From an uncultured Clostridia bacterium (GTDB taxonomy: Bacteria; Bacillota; Clostridia; UBA1381), in contig CAKSJU010000089.1 in assembly GCA_934463455.1 (NCBI GenBank), positions 1-8,868 on the forward strand: a DNA stretch of 8,868 bases. Direction: 5' to 3'. The notes below the pieces were generated by a model, which saw nothing but the letters and a program-made list of their open reading frames with translations, did not search any database and had not been told where the DNA came from. This document shows, piece by piece, positions 1 through 6,464 of this stretch; positions within the stretch are counted from its first letter, which is position 1; every line of letters starts with the position of its first letter. The position numbers and the translations under genes are program-made.

Positions 1-24
1 TTCGGACTTTTTTACATCCTTACT

Positions 25-432
25 CTATTTGCTTACGGTAAAAAACGCAAACCCGTAAGGCATTATATCATCCTCTATAATAACATTGTTTCCGAGAATT
101 TTTCCCTTACAATTATAAAAATCAACCATTTTATATTCATCATCAAGATATACAACCGGGTTTAAAATATTATCCTGAAATATGTTCCAAAGCCCCACCG
201 ACATTTCATTTTCGTTTTTCTTACATAAAATATAAAGTTCGGGCGCATTAAATCACATCGCAGGCAGCAGACGTTTCTGTAAAAATTCTATACCTGCAGC
301 CAATTGTTTTTGTCTGTAATAATTTCTGAAAAGTCCCCGCTCCAAGCAAGAGTTGCTGCAGTTTCCGCTGCAAATGACGAAATCGGCAATTCCGTCGGTA
401 ATATTCATCACCGGCACTATAACTTTATACAT
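25..432 (-). pseudogene. Decayed gene remnant with in-frame TGA, last in the ABC operon
   Basis: The frame opens with ATG at 432 (MYKVIVPVMN...) behind an AAGG ribosome binding site and runs 59 codons to TGA at 253-255. It then continues in the same frame for 75 sense codons to TAG at 25-27. The part after the TGA reads like real protein: MSVGLWNIFQ, then NPVVYLDDEYKMVDFYNCKG, ending MPYGFAFFTVSK. From memory this resembles the C-terminal beta-rich domain of large glycoside-hydrolase-like proteins whose N-termini begin much like YKVIVPVMN; this is a tentative family idea. Two marks of decay are proposed: the premature stop, and a join of an N-terminal tip to a C-terminal end with the catalytic middle missing. 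The start lies 14 bp after the stop of the ATPase gene, so it would be co-transcribed. Alternatives are a sequencing error, TGA readthrough, or two small genes (the second part has no good start next to the TGA). Confidence 0.6.
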
Positions 433-446
433 ACTTCTTACCTTCA

Positions 447-1220
447 CTAATTTCCGCACTCTATGCTTATTTCGTTAAACATTTTAAGATAATTGTCTAT
501 TCCGTATGCCTTTTTTTTCTCACCCTTAATATCAAGCACAATATTTCCCTCGTGCATCATAACAGAGCGTGTTCCGTAGTCAACCGCATAACGCAGATTA
601 TGTGTTACCATAAGAGTTGTAATTTCTTTTTCGCGCACAATTCTTTCGGTAAGCTCCATAACAATATCACCCGATTTTGGGTCAAGAGCCGCAGTATGCT
701 CATCCAAAAGCAAAAGCTCCGGACGTACAAGAGTCGCCATTATAAGCGACAATGCCTGTCTTTGTCCTCCCGACAGCGCACCCGCTTTTGTATTCATTCT
801 GTTTTCCAATCCCATACCGAGAATTTCAAGCTGACTTCTGTATTCATTTTTTCTCTTATTATTAAGTCCCGAGGTCAATCCGTAGCACTTTGCCTTATTA
901 TCCGCCACCGACATATTCTCGAATATCGTCATTGACGGACAAGTTCCCACCGAAGGATTTTGAAACACACGCGCAATTTTCTTTGCCCGCTTGTAATTTT
1001 TTTGTTTGGTTATATCTTCTCCGTCCAAAATCACTTTTCCCGAATCCGGAACAACATCGCCCGACGCTATATTCAGCATGGTGGTTTTCCCCGAGCCGTT
1101 ACTTCCGACAACCGCAACAAATTCTCCTTTTTCTATTGATATGTTAAAATCGGAAAACAAAGTTTTTTCGTCAATTGTCCCTTGATTGAATACTTTATTT
1201 ATATGTTCAAGCTTCAGCAT
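447..1220 (-). CDS. ABC transporter ATP-binding protein (TrpZ-like importer ATPase)
   Basis: This 257-residue protein is the cytoplasmic ATPase that powers the importer encoded just upstream. All ABC motifs are present in order: Walker A GSNGSGKTT at 39-47, Q-loop Q87 in VFQNP, signature LSGGQRQ at 149-155, Walker B LLLLDE at 169-174 with catalytic E174, D-loop at 178-180, and H-loop H207 in VTHN. The length is normal for a single-domain subunit. The phrase DEHTAALDP and the neighbouring genes match the COG1101-type ATPases that pair with ABC_sub_bind lipoproteins (the TrpXYZ-like group). The ATG at 1220 is preceded by AAAGGAT at good spacing. It lies 72 bp after the permease gene, and I see no strong terminator in that gap. 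The family call is firm; the transported ligand is not known. Confidence 0.93.
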   Translation of the reverse strand: MLKLEHINKVFNQGTIDEKTLFSDFNISIEKGEFVAVVGSNGSGKTTMLNIASGDVVPDSGKVILDGEDITKQKNYKRAKKIARVFQNPSVGTCPSMTIFENMSVADNKAKCYGLTSGLNNKRKNEYRSQLEILGMGLENRMNTKAGALSGGQRQALSLIMATLVRPELLLLDEHTAALDPKSGDIVMELTERIVREKEITTLMVTHNLRYAVDYGTRSVMMHEGNIVLDIKGEKKKAYGIDNYLKMFNEISIECGN

Positions 1221-1292
1221 ATTTCAAAATCCTTTCCTATTATTTCTACTCAAGCGTTTTAATTATGAAATCTTAGCTTTAAAAGTATCTGA

Positions 1293-2174
1293 TTATTGTT
1301 TTACCTGTGTCTTATGCTTTAAAGGTGTTTTATTGAACATAAGCGTAACTATAAACAAAAGCGTAATAATCAAGTTTGTATCCGACGATTGGAAACCCGC
1401 ACCTATTGCCGCGGTTATACAAGCCTTATAAATTACCATTCCGAACAAAACCCCGGTTGTAACTCTCATAAATTTCACTTTTTTAAATACCGTTGTTCCG
1501 ATTATCACGGCAGCCAATCCCATAACCATAGTACCTGTTCCGGAGGTAATATCAAACTGCATGTTTCTCTGACAGCTTAAAGCTCCCGAAAGAGATACCA
1601 GAGCGTTTGCAATTGCAAGACCTATTATCTTTATTGTTCCCGGATTTTGGGCAAGAGTTACCACCAAACCTTCGTTGTCGCCCACACTCCGAAGCAAAAA
1701 TCCCGATTTTGTACGCATATACCAATCAAGAATATATTTTGCCGCGAGCGTGATAAGTATTATCCATACAAGATATTTATAAGGTGCAAGACCGGACGGA
1801 ATTTTTTCAAATACGGTAAATATTGTTTTTTCCTGCATAAGAAACTTATTCGGCGCACCTACTATTCTGTAGTTTATCGAATACAGTGCCGTCATCATAA
1901 GAATACCGGCAAGCAAATCTTTAATTTTTAATTTTACGTTTATAACTCCGGTAACAGCTCCCGCCAGTGCGCCGGCAAAAGCCGCCGCAAAAAGGCAAAC
2001 CCACGGATTTACTCCCGCTGTCATAAGTGCCGTTGATACAGCCGCTCCAAGCGGGAATGTACCGTCTACCGAAAGATCCGGGAAATCGAGAATTTTATAA
2101 CTTATATAAATTCCCAACGCCATTATTCCGTATATAAATCCCTGTTCAAATATTCCTATGATAATTCCGTCCAC
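1293..2174 (-). CDS. ABC transporter permease (TrpY-like, LivH/BPD_transp_2 family)
   Basis: This 293-residue, very hydrophobic protein is the membrane subunit of the importer. It has about eight predicted membrane segments, and the conserved N-terminal stretch KILDFPDLSVDG at 27-38 is typical of permeases that work with ABC_sub_bind lipoproteins. A cytoplasmic loop at about 152-170 (YMRTKSGFLLRSVGDNEGL) resembles the coupling loop of branched-chain-amino-acid-type permeases, where the ATPase docks. The start is GTG at 2174. Its only apparent Shine-Dalgarno is a run of six Gs about 10 nt upstream, unlike the AAGGAG sites of the neighbours, so translation may be weak or coupled to the binding-protein gene that ends 21 bp upstream. 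The basic C-terminal tail (KTPLKHKTQVKQ) should be cytoplasmic. Family is clear; the substrate is unassigned. Confidence 0.92.
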   Translation of the reverse strand: MDGIIIGIFEQGFIYGIMALGIYISYKILDFPDLSVDGTFPLGAAVSTALMTAGVNPWVCLFAAAFAGALAGAVTGVINVKLKIKDLLAGILMMTALYSINYRIVGAPNKFLMQEKTIFTVFEKIPSGLAPYKYLVWIILITLAAKYILDWYMRTKSGFLLRSVGDNEGLVVTLAQNPGTIKIIGLAIANALVSLSGALSCQRNMQFDITSGTGTMVMGLAAVIIGTTVFKKVKFMRVTTGVLFGMVIYKACITAAIGAGFQSSDTNLIITLLFIVTLMFNKTPLKHKTQVKQ

Positions 2175-2195
2175 CGAAATGTTACCCCCCGTAAA

Positions 2196-3185
2196 TTAGT
2201 TAACCGTTTCCGCTTTTACCGACAAATCACTCGGTATCTTTATTCCGAGATTCTCAGCTGCGGCTATATTAATTGTTATTTTGCTTTCTTTCAAGGTTTC
2301 GTAAGGAATTTTGTTAATGTCCTCGCCTTTTAAAACCTTTGCAGCCATTTCACCTGCCTGAACTCCCAACGCAACATAGTCAAGTCCGGCAGAAGCGATA
2401 CATCCGTTTTTAACTTGTTCTTCCTCCGAGCCGAACACCGGTATTCCTTTTGCATTTGCTTTTTCCAAAACTGCCGAAAGTGCCGAAACAACGGTATTAT
2501 CTGTCAAATTGGAAATACAGTCAACCTGTTTTAAGAGTATGTCTGCCGCTTGTGTTACTTCTGCCTGCTTTGCAATACCCTTATCTATTATTTCAAATCC
2601 GAATTCCGGTGCAAGAGATTTATAAAGCTCGATTGTGCTTATTGAATTAGCTTCACTTGTTGTATAAATTATACCTATTTTTTTAGCATCCGGCAAAATT
2701 GTTCTTATCAATTCCAGCTGATCCTTTACCGGAAGCAAATCACTTATTCCCGTAATTCCCTCCATAGGCTCTGTTTCCGAAACCGCGAGTCCCGCCCCGA
2801 CAGGGTCTGATATTGCATTGAATATTACCGGAATATTCTTTTCCTTGCAGGCAACATAAAGCGCCTGTGCCGACGGTGTTGCTATTCCGCATACCAAATC
2901 CATTCCGCCGTTTGCGAAGCTTTGCGCAATCTGAGTGTTCATTGAGTCATTAGCCTGTGCAGCCTGATAATCTATCTCGAGGTTTTCACCCTCAACAAAG
3001 CCGTTTTCCTTAAGTCCCTCTATAAAGCCCTTGCGGCAGTTATCCAAAGAAGGATGATCCGCATACTGCGTAATACCTACTTTGTAAACCTTTGCTTCAT
3101 TTTCCTTTGCTCCGTTTCCCGCCGAGCATGATGCCAGCATCATCGCAGCCATTCCCATTGCCAATACCTTTGTAATTCTTTTCAT
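2196..3185 (-). CDS. ABC transporter substrate-binding lipoprotein (ABC_sub_bind family, TrpX-like)
   Basis: This 329-residue protein is the extracellular ligand receptor of the importer, anchored by lipid. A basic N-terminus (MKRITK) and hydrophobic core lead to the lipobox LASC with the lipidated cysteine at 20, followed by a short polar linker. The mature part (about 35-325) has the two-lobed layout of the ABC_sub_bind family: YKVGITQYADHPSLD at the start, a GIATPSAQAL stretch, then IPVIFNAISDPVGAGL at about 126-141, the most recognisable family motif. Family members include the tryptophan-binding TrpX of streptococci, but others have different or unknown ligands, and no T-box or Trp attenuator is seen here to support tryptophan. 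ATG at 3185 is preceded by GAAAGGAAG. It sits 25 bp after the NIF3-like gene and 21 bp before the permease, so all are probably one transcript. Confidence 0.92.
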   Translation of the reverse strand: MKRITKVLAMGMAAMMLASCSAGNGAKENEAKVYKVGITQYADHPSLDNCRKGFIEGLKENGFVEGENLEIDYQAAQANDSMNTQIAQSFANGGMDLVCGIATPSAQALYVACKEKNIPVIFNAISDPVGAGLAVSETEPMEGITGISDLLPVKDQLELIRTILPDAKKIGIIYTTSEANSISTIELYKSLAPEFGFEIIDKGIAKQAEVTQAADILLKQVDCISNLTDNTVVSALSAVLEKANAKGIPVFGSEEEQVKNGCIASAGLDYVALGVQAGEMAAKVLKGEDINKIPYETLKESKITINIAAAENLGIKIPSDLSVKAETVN

Positions 3186-3210
3186 AATCTTTACTTCCTT
3201 TCAAAAAATT

Positions 3211-3993
3211 TTAATCATCTGTGTAAGTGTAAACTTCTTCACACTCAATATACTTTGTGTCAATTTCCGGATGCTTTTCTTTCAGAATTTCGCAAAGACG
3301 CATCATCCCGGCTCTTTCCGAGCCTATATGCCCCATAACCAGAATAGCCTTGTTGTATCCCAGCTGTGCATAATCTCTTGCCATTTCCCCGGTTGCCCAC
3401 TCGCATATTTCTCCGGTAAGAACGAAATCGCTTTTTTCCAGCTCCTCCTCGACATGTCCCGGAGTTCCGAAGCAGCAGCTTATTTTATTCCCCTTTTTGT
3501 CCGGGCAGCCGGCAATTCTGATATGCTTAAGCCCGAGATTTTTCTCAAGCAGCACAGCAAGCTCTTTCGCCGTCATTTCCTCATCGGTTTCAAAGCGGGT
3601 TACTCCAAATATTTTATCCTTTATTGTCTTTCCTCTCAGTCCCGAAAATTTAATTTCGCCGTCATAAATCAAATCATTGTTAATTATATGAGCATGGTCA
3701 TGGTATCTTGCCACGGTAACTTTGGAATTTTCAATAAATTCTTTCTTTTTCTTTGCCAAATCATTCGGCAGAGTATCATCCCAATGGTTATAGAAAACAG
3801 GCTCATGAACAATCAAAAAATTAATATTGCTCTCGACGCACTTTCTGATAACATCAGGTGTCGCAAACATGCTTATACCGATTTTTGTGATTTCATTTTC
3901 GGGATTTCCCGCCTTATATGTATCACATGTCTTTCCGTATTCCAACTTGCCGAAGTATTCCGACATTTCTTCAAAAAGATCAGATATTTTCAT
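3211..3993 (-). CDS. NIF3-like dinuclear metal-binding protein
   Basis: This 260-residue protein belongs to the NIF3/YbgI (DUF34) family of hexameric proteins that bind two metal ions. Their cellular reaction is not settled; the label 'GTP cyclohydrolase 1 type 2' often given to them is poorly supported. Visible family features are the metal-site segment LIVHEPVFYNH at 60-70, a His-rich stretch YHDHAH at 97-102, TGEICEW at 193-199, and GHIGSERAG at 221-229 with H222 and E226 as expected ligands. The usual HH pair at the first site is H63-E64 here, so this is a divergent subfamily. It is near the short end of the family, with no inserted middle domain. The ATG at 3993 is chosen because GAAAGGAG lies just upstream and the protein homology begins there; the frame stays open to 4143 but that stretch is non-coding structure. 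It leads the ABC importer operon, which suggests, but does not prove, a linked role. Confidence 0.87.
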   Translation of the reverse strand: MKISDLFEEMSEYFGKLEYGKTCDTYKAGNPENEITKIGISMFATPDVIRKCVESNINFLIVHEPVFYNHWDDTLPNDLAKKKKEFIENSKVTVARYHDHAHIINNDLIYDGEIKFSGLRGKTIKDKIFGVTRFETDEEMTAKELAVLLEKNLGLKHIRIAGCPDKKGNKISCCFGTPGHVEEELEKSDFVLTGEICEWATGEMARDYAQLGYNKAILVMGHIGSERAGMMRLCEILKEKHPEIDTKYIECEEVYTYTDD

Positions 3994-4028
3994 TTCAGCA
4001 CTCTCCTTTCCGATTGTTAAAACAGCTA

Positions 4029-4055
4029 ATTGTAAAACTTTAGTTTTATAATCAA
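4029..4055 (-). promoter_or_regulatory. Candidate promoter for the NIF3-ABC operon
   Basis: On the minus strand a TTGATT -35 (4055-4050) and a TACAAT -10 (4034-4029) are separated by 15 bp, shorter than the ideal 17. Transcription would start near 4022, giving a leader of about 30 nt before the ATG at 3993. It lies downstream of two terminator-like hairpins, which is where an operon promoter is needed. The short spacer makes this tentative. Confidence 0.38.
4033..4048. repeat. AT-rich palindrome inside the candidate promoter spacer
   Basis: TAAAACT and AGTTTTA form a perfect 7-bp inverted repeat around two central bases. It fills the spacer of the candidate promoter and touches the -10. As DNA it could be an operator for a dimeric repressor; as RNA it would be a weak hairpin. 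No regulator gene lies nearby, and AT-rich palindromes arise by chance easily. Confidence 0.4.
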
Positions 4056-4074
4056 CTATATTGTTAAAAGATAT

Positions 4075-4096
4075 AAAAAAGCTTTTGATAAAAGCT
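4075..4096 (-). terminator. Terminator-like hairpin before the NIF3-like gene
   Basis: Read on the minus strand, AGCTTTT-ATC-AAAAGCT forms a perfect 7-bp stem with a 3-nt loop, followed at once by five more Ts. The layout is that of an intrinsic terminator, but the stem is AT-rich and only moderately stable. It could back up the stronger terminator at 4176-4205, or be the end of the structured cluster that spans 4080-4158. Confidence 0.5.
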
Positions 4097-4158
4097 CCGC
4101 CTGCGGGCGTAGGAATAAGGTAGCATTTTTGATTTTCCGTCATTGCGTTTTACGCAAT
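4080..4158. repeat. Cluster of three hairpins, possible dispersed repeat element
   Basis: Three small perfect inverted repeats lie within 79 bp: ATTGCGT/ACGCAAT (4142-4158, 3-nt loop), CGCC/GGCG (4098-4109, 4-nt loop) and AGCTTTT/AAAAGCT (4080-4096, 3-nt loop). The segment is locally GC-richer than the AT-rich DNA on both sides and codes for nothing convincing. Density of structure between two transcription units suggests a REP/MITE-like intergenic repeat or a structured leader. Only one copy is present in this window, so repetition is unproven. Confidence 0.4.
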
Positions 4159-4169
4159 TTCCTACAAAT

Positions 4170-4205
4170 TAAAAAATACCCTTTAAATATAAATTCAAAG
4201 GGTAT
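4170..4205 (-). terminator. Intrinsic terminator of the MFS permease gene
   Basis: On the minus strand ATACCCTTT pairs with AAAGGGTAT, and the inner bases extend the stem to about 13 bp around a TTAT loop with one G-T wobble; a T-run follows directly (As at 4171-4175 on the plus strand). It lies 90 bp past the stop codon of the MFS gene. Because the same stem is flanked on its other side by only ATAAATT, it works best on the minus strand. Confidence 0.8.
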
Positions 4206-4267
4206 AAATTAAGCTTTATTAAAAACAACTAATCTATTCTTACCTTCAAACTTATCTAATTTAATTC

Positions 4268-4282
4268 AATCTAATCTAATCT
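4268..4282. repeat. Short AATCT tandem repeat
   Basis: Three perfect tandem copies of AATCT occur here, with further near-copies (ATCTAAT, AATCTA) scattered from 4230 to 4265. The stretch lies between the MFS stop codon and its terminator. It is probably low-complexity slippage; I see no coding or regulatory sense in it. Confidence 0.5.
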
Positions 4283-4295
4283 GTAACAAATTATA

Positions 4296-5567
4296 TCACA
4301 CCGGCATATTGTTTGTCAACTGTTTTTTAATTTTTCTTTTTATTTTATCGGTTTTTAAACAGCTTAGTCCCAAAAGCATTATTATCGGGAAAACAATACC
4401 CATAAGTATTCCTGCCTTCAGTCCCAGCTGTTCCGATGAAAGTCCCGCATTTTGAGCAAATTCTACAGCTTTGTTTATGTTCTGTACATTATCCGAAACT
4501 ATTCCCGCAAGCCACGGACCGACCGAGCAGCCTATATCTCCGAACAACGCCATAACACCGAAAAGTGCCGCGCCTCCGTTCGGGAAGCATGCCGCGTTAT
4601 ACGAAAGAGTACCGGGCCACATCAGGCTGACCGAAAATCCCGTCAATGCGCAGGAAACAAGCGATATTAACGGATTCGGAGAAAATACCGTTACCAAATA
4701 GCACAGAATACACAAACCCGAGCATCCGAGAAGTGCTTTTTTCAAATCAAGCTTTTCTCCCTTTATTCCGTACCACATACGTCCGAGTGCCATGCAAAGT
4801 GCAAACATGCAGGGTCCCAAAAGGTCGCCCAAAACCTTTGATACGCCCAGGCCTTTTTGAGCAAAAAGACTTACCCACTGTGCCATTGTCTGCTCCGCCG
4901 CACCTGCTCCGAGCATAAGGATAAGACCTATCACAAATCCGCTTTCTTTAAGCAATTGCTTTATCGGCACTCTTGCTTCTTCGCAGGTTTCGGGCAGCGG
5001 CACTTTTGAAAATAAAAATATATTCACTATCGGAACTATCGCCCATACAACCGACAATATCTGCCAAACATCATAGCCGAATATCTTTATTACAAGAGTT
5101 GTGATAAGCACTACCGCAAGCTGACCCCAGCAGTAAAAAGAATGCAAAAGGCTCATTGCCGCAGAATTATCCTCCGACGGCAATCCGTCAACCACCGGAC
5201 TTATTACAACCTCGATAAGTCCGCCGCCCATTGAATAAACAATCACCGAAATTACCAGAGCAAGATATGTATTGCTCATAAAAGACGGCAGTATTCCCAG
5301 CATAATCAGCCCTGCCGCACACAAAATATGTGCCGGGACAGCCGCATGCCGAAAACCTATCCTGTCTATTATCCTTGCCGCAATAATATCGACCGTTATC
5401 TGCGTAACAAAATTTATCAATACCAATGTGCCGAGATTTGTCAGCGACACTTTGTAGGTTTCATTAAAAACAATAAAAAGTATCGGCATAAAATTTACCA
5501 CTATTGCCTGGGTAATATAGCCTATATAACAGGCAAAAAGCGTATGTTTAAAATTCATTTTTTTCAT
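4296..5567 (-). CDS. MFS transporter, FucP-like group
   Basis: This 423-residue inner-membrane protein is a single-chain permease of the major facilitator superfamily with about 12 membrane segments. The loop between segments 2 and 3 carries a motif-A-like DRIGFRH at 68-74, with a second copy-like LGRMWYG at 261-267 in the other half, as expected from the family's internal duplication. GGGLIEVVISPVVDGLP at 114-130, with a membrane-embedded glutamate at 119, resembles fucose-permease-type carriers, so a sugar or other small organic solute is the best guess, with no specific substrate. The ATG at 5567 is chosen because GAGGG lies 7 nt upstream; in-frame upstream starts (5612, 5594) have no such site. 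The C-terminus is strongly basic. The gene is divergent from the zupT-like gene across 83 bp and ends before a good terminator, so it is probably monocistronic. Confidence 0.87.
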   Translation of the reverse strand: MKKMNFKHTLFACYIGYITQAIVVNFMPILFIVFNETYKVSLTNLGTLVLINFVTQITVDIIAARIIDRIGFRHAAVPAHILCAAGLIMLGILPSFMSNTYLALVISVIVYSMGGGLIEVVISPVVDGLPSEDNSAAMSLLHSFYCWGQLAVVLITTLVIKIFGYDVWQILSVVWAIVPIVNIFLFSKVPLPETCEEARVPIKQLLKESGFVIGLILMLGAGAAEQTMAQWVSLFAQKGLGVSKVLGDLLGPCMFALCMALGRMWYGIKGEKLDLKKALLGCSGLCILCYLVTVFSPNPLISLVSCALTGFSVSLMWPGTLSYNAACFPNGGAALFGVMALFGDIGCSVGPWLAGIVSDNVQNINKAVEFAQNAGLSSEQLGLKAGILMGIVFPIIMLLGLSCLKTDKIKRKIKKQLTNNMPV

Positions 5568-5650
5568 ATTTGTTCCCTCACATTTTTTTACCATACTGCG
5601 TATCTTAATCATAAGAGGATTTTGCCAAATTTATTTTGGAGGCTATTCTT

Positions 5651-6436
5651 ATGAATCAAGATGTTATATTTGCACTTTTTTTAACACTGTTTGCCGGTCT
5701 GTCAACCGGCATAGGATGTGTTATGTCACTCTTTGCCAAACGCACCAACACAAAATTCCTTTCTCTTTCTCTCGGATTTTCCGCCGGAGTTATGCTTTAT
5801 GTTGCAATGATTGAAATTTTCAAAAAATCTCAGTTTTATCTTACACAAAGCTACGGAGAAATTAAAGGAAATTATTTTACGGTTGCTGCTTTTTTTGCCG
5901 GCATCATACTGATTGCTCTTATCGATTACTTTATCCCGTCTGCCGAAAGCGATATAGGCGCAGCCCCCGGCACCGAAAAACAAAATCAGCTTAAGCGAAT
6001 GGGGCTTGTCACCGCACTTACCCTCGGCATCCACAATTTCCCCGAAGGAATGGTAACCTTTACTTCCGCACTCAAAGACCCCGGGCTTGGGATTGCTATT
6101 GCCGTAGCAATTGCGATACATAACATTCCCGAAGGTATAGCAACATCTCTTCCGATATACTTTTCAAGCGGAAACAAGAAAAAAGCATTCGGCATATCAT
6201 TTCTTTCCGGTATGTGTGAGCCTATAGGCGCACTTTTGGGGTATCTTTTGCTCCGTCCGTTTTTCAATGATACAACTTTCGGAATAATTTTCGGAATGAT
6301 TGCGGGTATCATGGTTTTCATTTCGCTTGAAGAGCTTTTGCCGATGGCTCATGAATACGAAAAAAGCAAGATTACAATTATCGGAGTTATCCTCGGAATG
6401 GCAACAATGGCATTAAGCCTTTTAATGCTGCTCTGA
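5651..6436 (+). CDS. zupT: ZIP-family metal transporter (ZupT-like)
   Basis: This 261-residue membrane protein imports divalent metal ions such as zinc, and in relatives also iron, manganese or cobalt. About eight membrane segments are visible. The two metal-binding helices carry the diagnostic motifs HNFPEG at 128-133 and HNIPEG at 157-162; SGMCEPIGA at 186-194 (E190) and EELLPMAH at 227-234 complete the pattern. The loop between segments 3 and 4 (about 97-117) is short and lacks the His-rich stretch seen in many eukaryotic ZIPs. The ATG at 5651 is chosen because GGAGG sits 8 nt upstream; a TTG at 5636 in the same frame is part of that site. I see no clear promoter or Zur/MntR-like box in the 83-bp divergent gap. 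It ends 15 bp from the stop of the convergent tadA gene. Metal specificity cannot be read from sequence. Confidence 0.93.
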   Translation: MNQDVIFALFLTLFAGLSTGIGCVMSLFAKRTNTKFLSLSLGFSAGVMLYVAMIEIFKKSQFYLTQSYGEIKGNYFTVAAFFAGIILIALIDYFIPSAESDIGAAPGTEKQNQLKRMGLVTALTLGIHNFPEGMVTFTSALKDPGLGIAIAVAIAIHNIPEGIATSLPIYFSSGNKKKAFGISFLSGMCEPIGALLGYLLLRPFFNDTTFGIIFGMIAGIMVFISLEELLPMAHEYEKSKITIIGVILGMATMALSLLMLL

Positions 6437-6445
6437 CAAAAGCCT

Positions 6446-6464
6446 AAAAAATCATACAGATTTT
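6446..6464 (-). terminator. Weak terminator-like hairpin at the end of tadA
   Basis: On the minus strand AAAATC-TGTAT-GATTTT forms a 6-bp AT-rich stem followed by two more Ts, overlapping the tadA stop codon in the 15-bp convergent gap. It is the only candidate there for ending trmB-tadA transcription, and its low stability makes it doubtful. Confidence 0.28.

Noticed and set aside
1..24. Start of another minus-strand gene after the remnant.
   Set aside because: Only 24 bases remain; an AAGG-like site is followed by ATG-TAA, so no reading frame can be supported.
253..255. TGA as selenocysteine, or a reassigned TGA codon.
   Set aside because: Several other genes here end in TGA as a true stop (zupT-like, tadA), no selenoprotein family is recognised, no SECIS-like structure was evident, and the gene also appears internally deleted. 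Decay or sequencing error is simpler.
3271..4020. A 249-codon open frame on the plus strand opposite the NIF3-like gene.
   Set aside because: The product is a mirror-frame translation with no recognisable domain and no ribosome binding site, while the minus strand encodes a clear family member.
3994..4143. A 50-residue N-terminal extension of the NIF3-like frame (start at 4143).
   Set aside because: The region is made of hairpins and a promoter-like stretch, the strong ribosome binding site and family homology point to ATG at 3993, and the extension does not look like protein.
3994..4295. A T-box, riboswitch or other known leader RNA before the NIF3-ABC operon.
   Set aside because: No T-box core or recognisable riboswitch consensus could be found by eye; only small local hairpins are present.
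5568..5650. Divergent promoters and a Zur or MntR operator between the MFS and ZIP genes.
   Set aside because: The best minus-strand match (TTGGCA with an AGATAC -10 at 17 bp) is poor, the plus-strand candidates are weaker, and no convincing palindrome is present.
5726..6321. Two overlapping minus-strand frames opposite the ZIP transporter gene.
   Set aside because: The plus strand has intact ZIP motifs and a good start; the antisense products have low-complexity, unfamiliar sequence.
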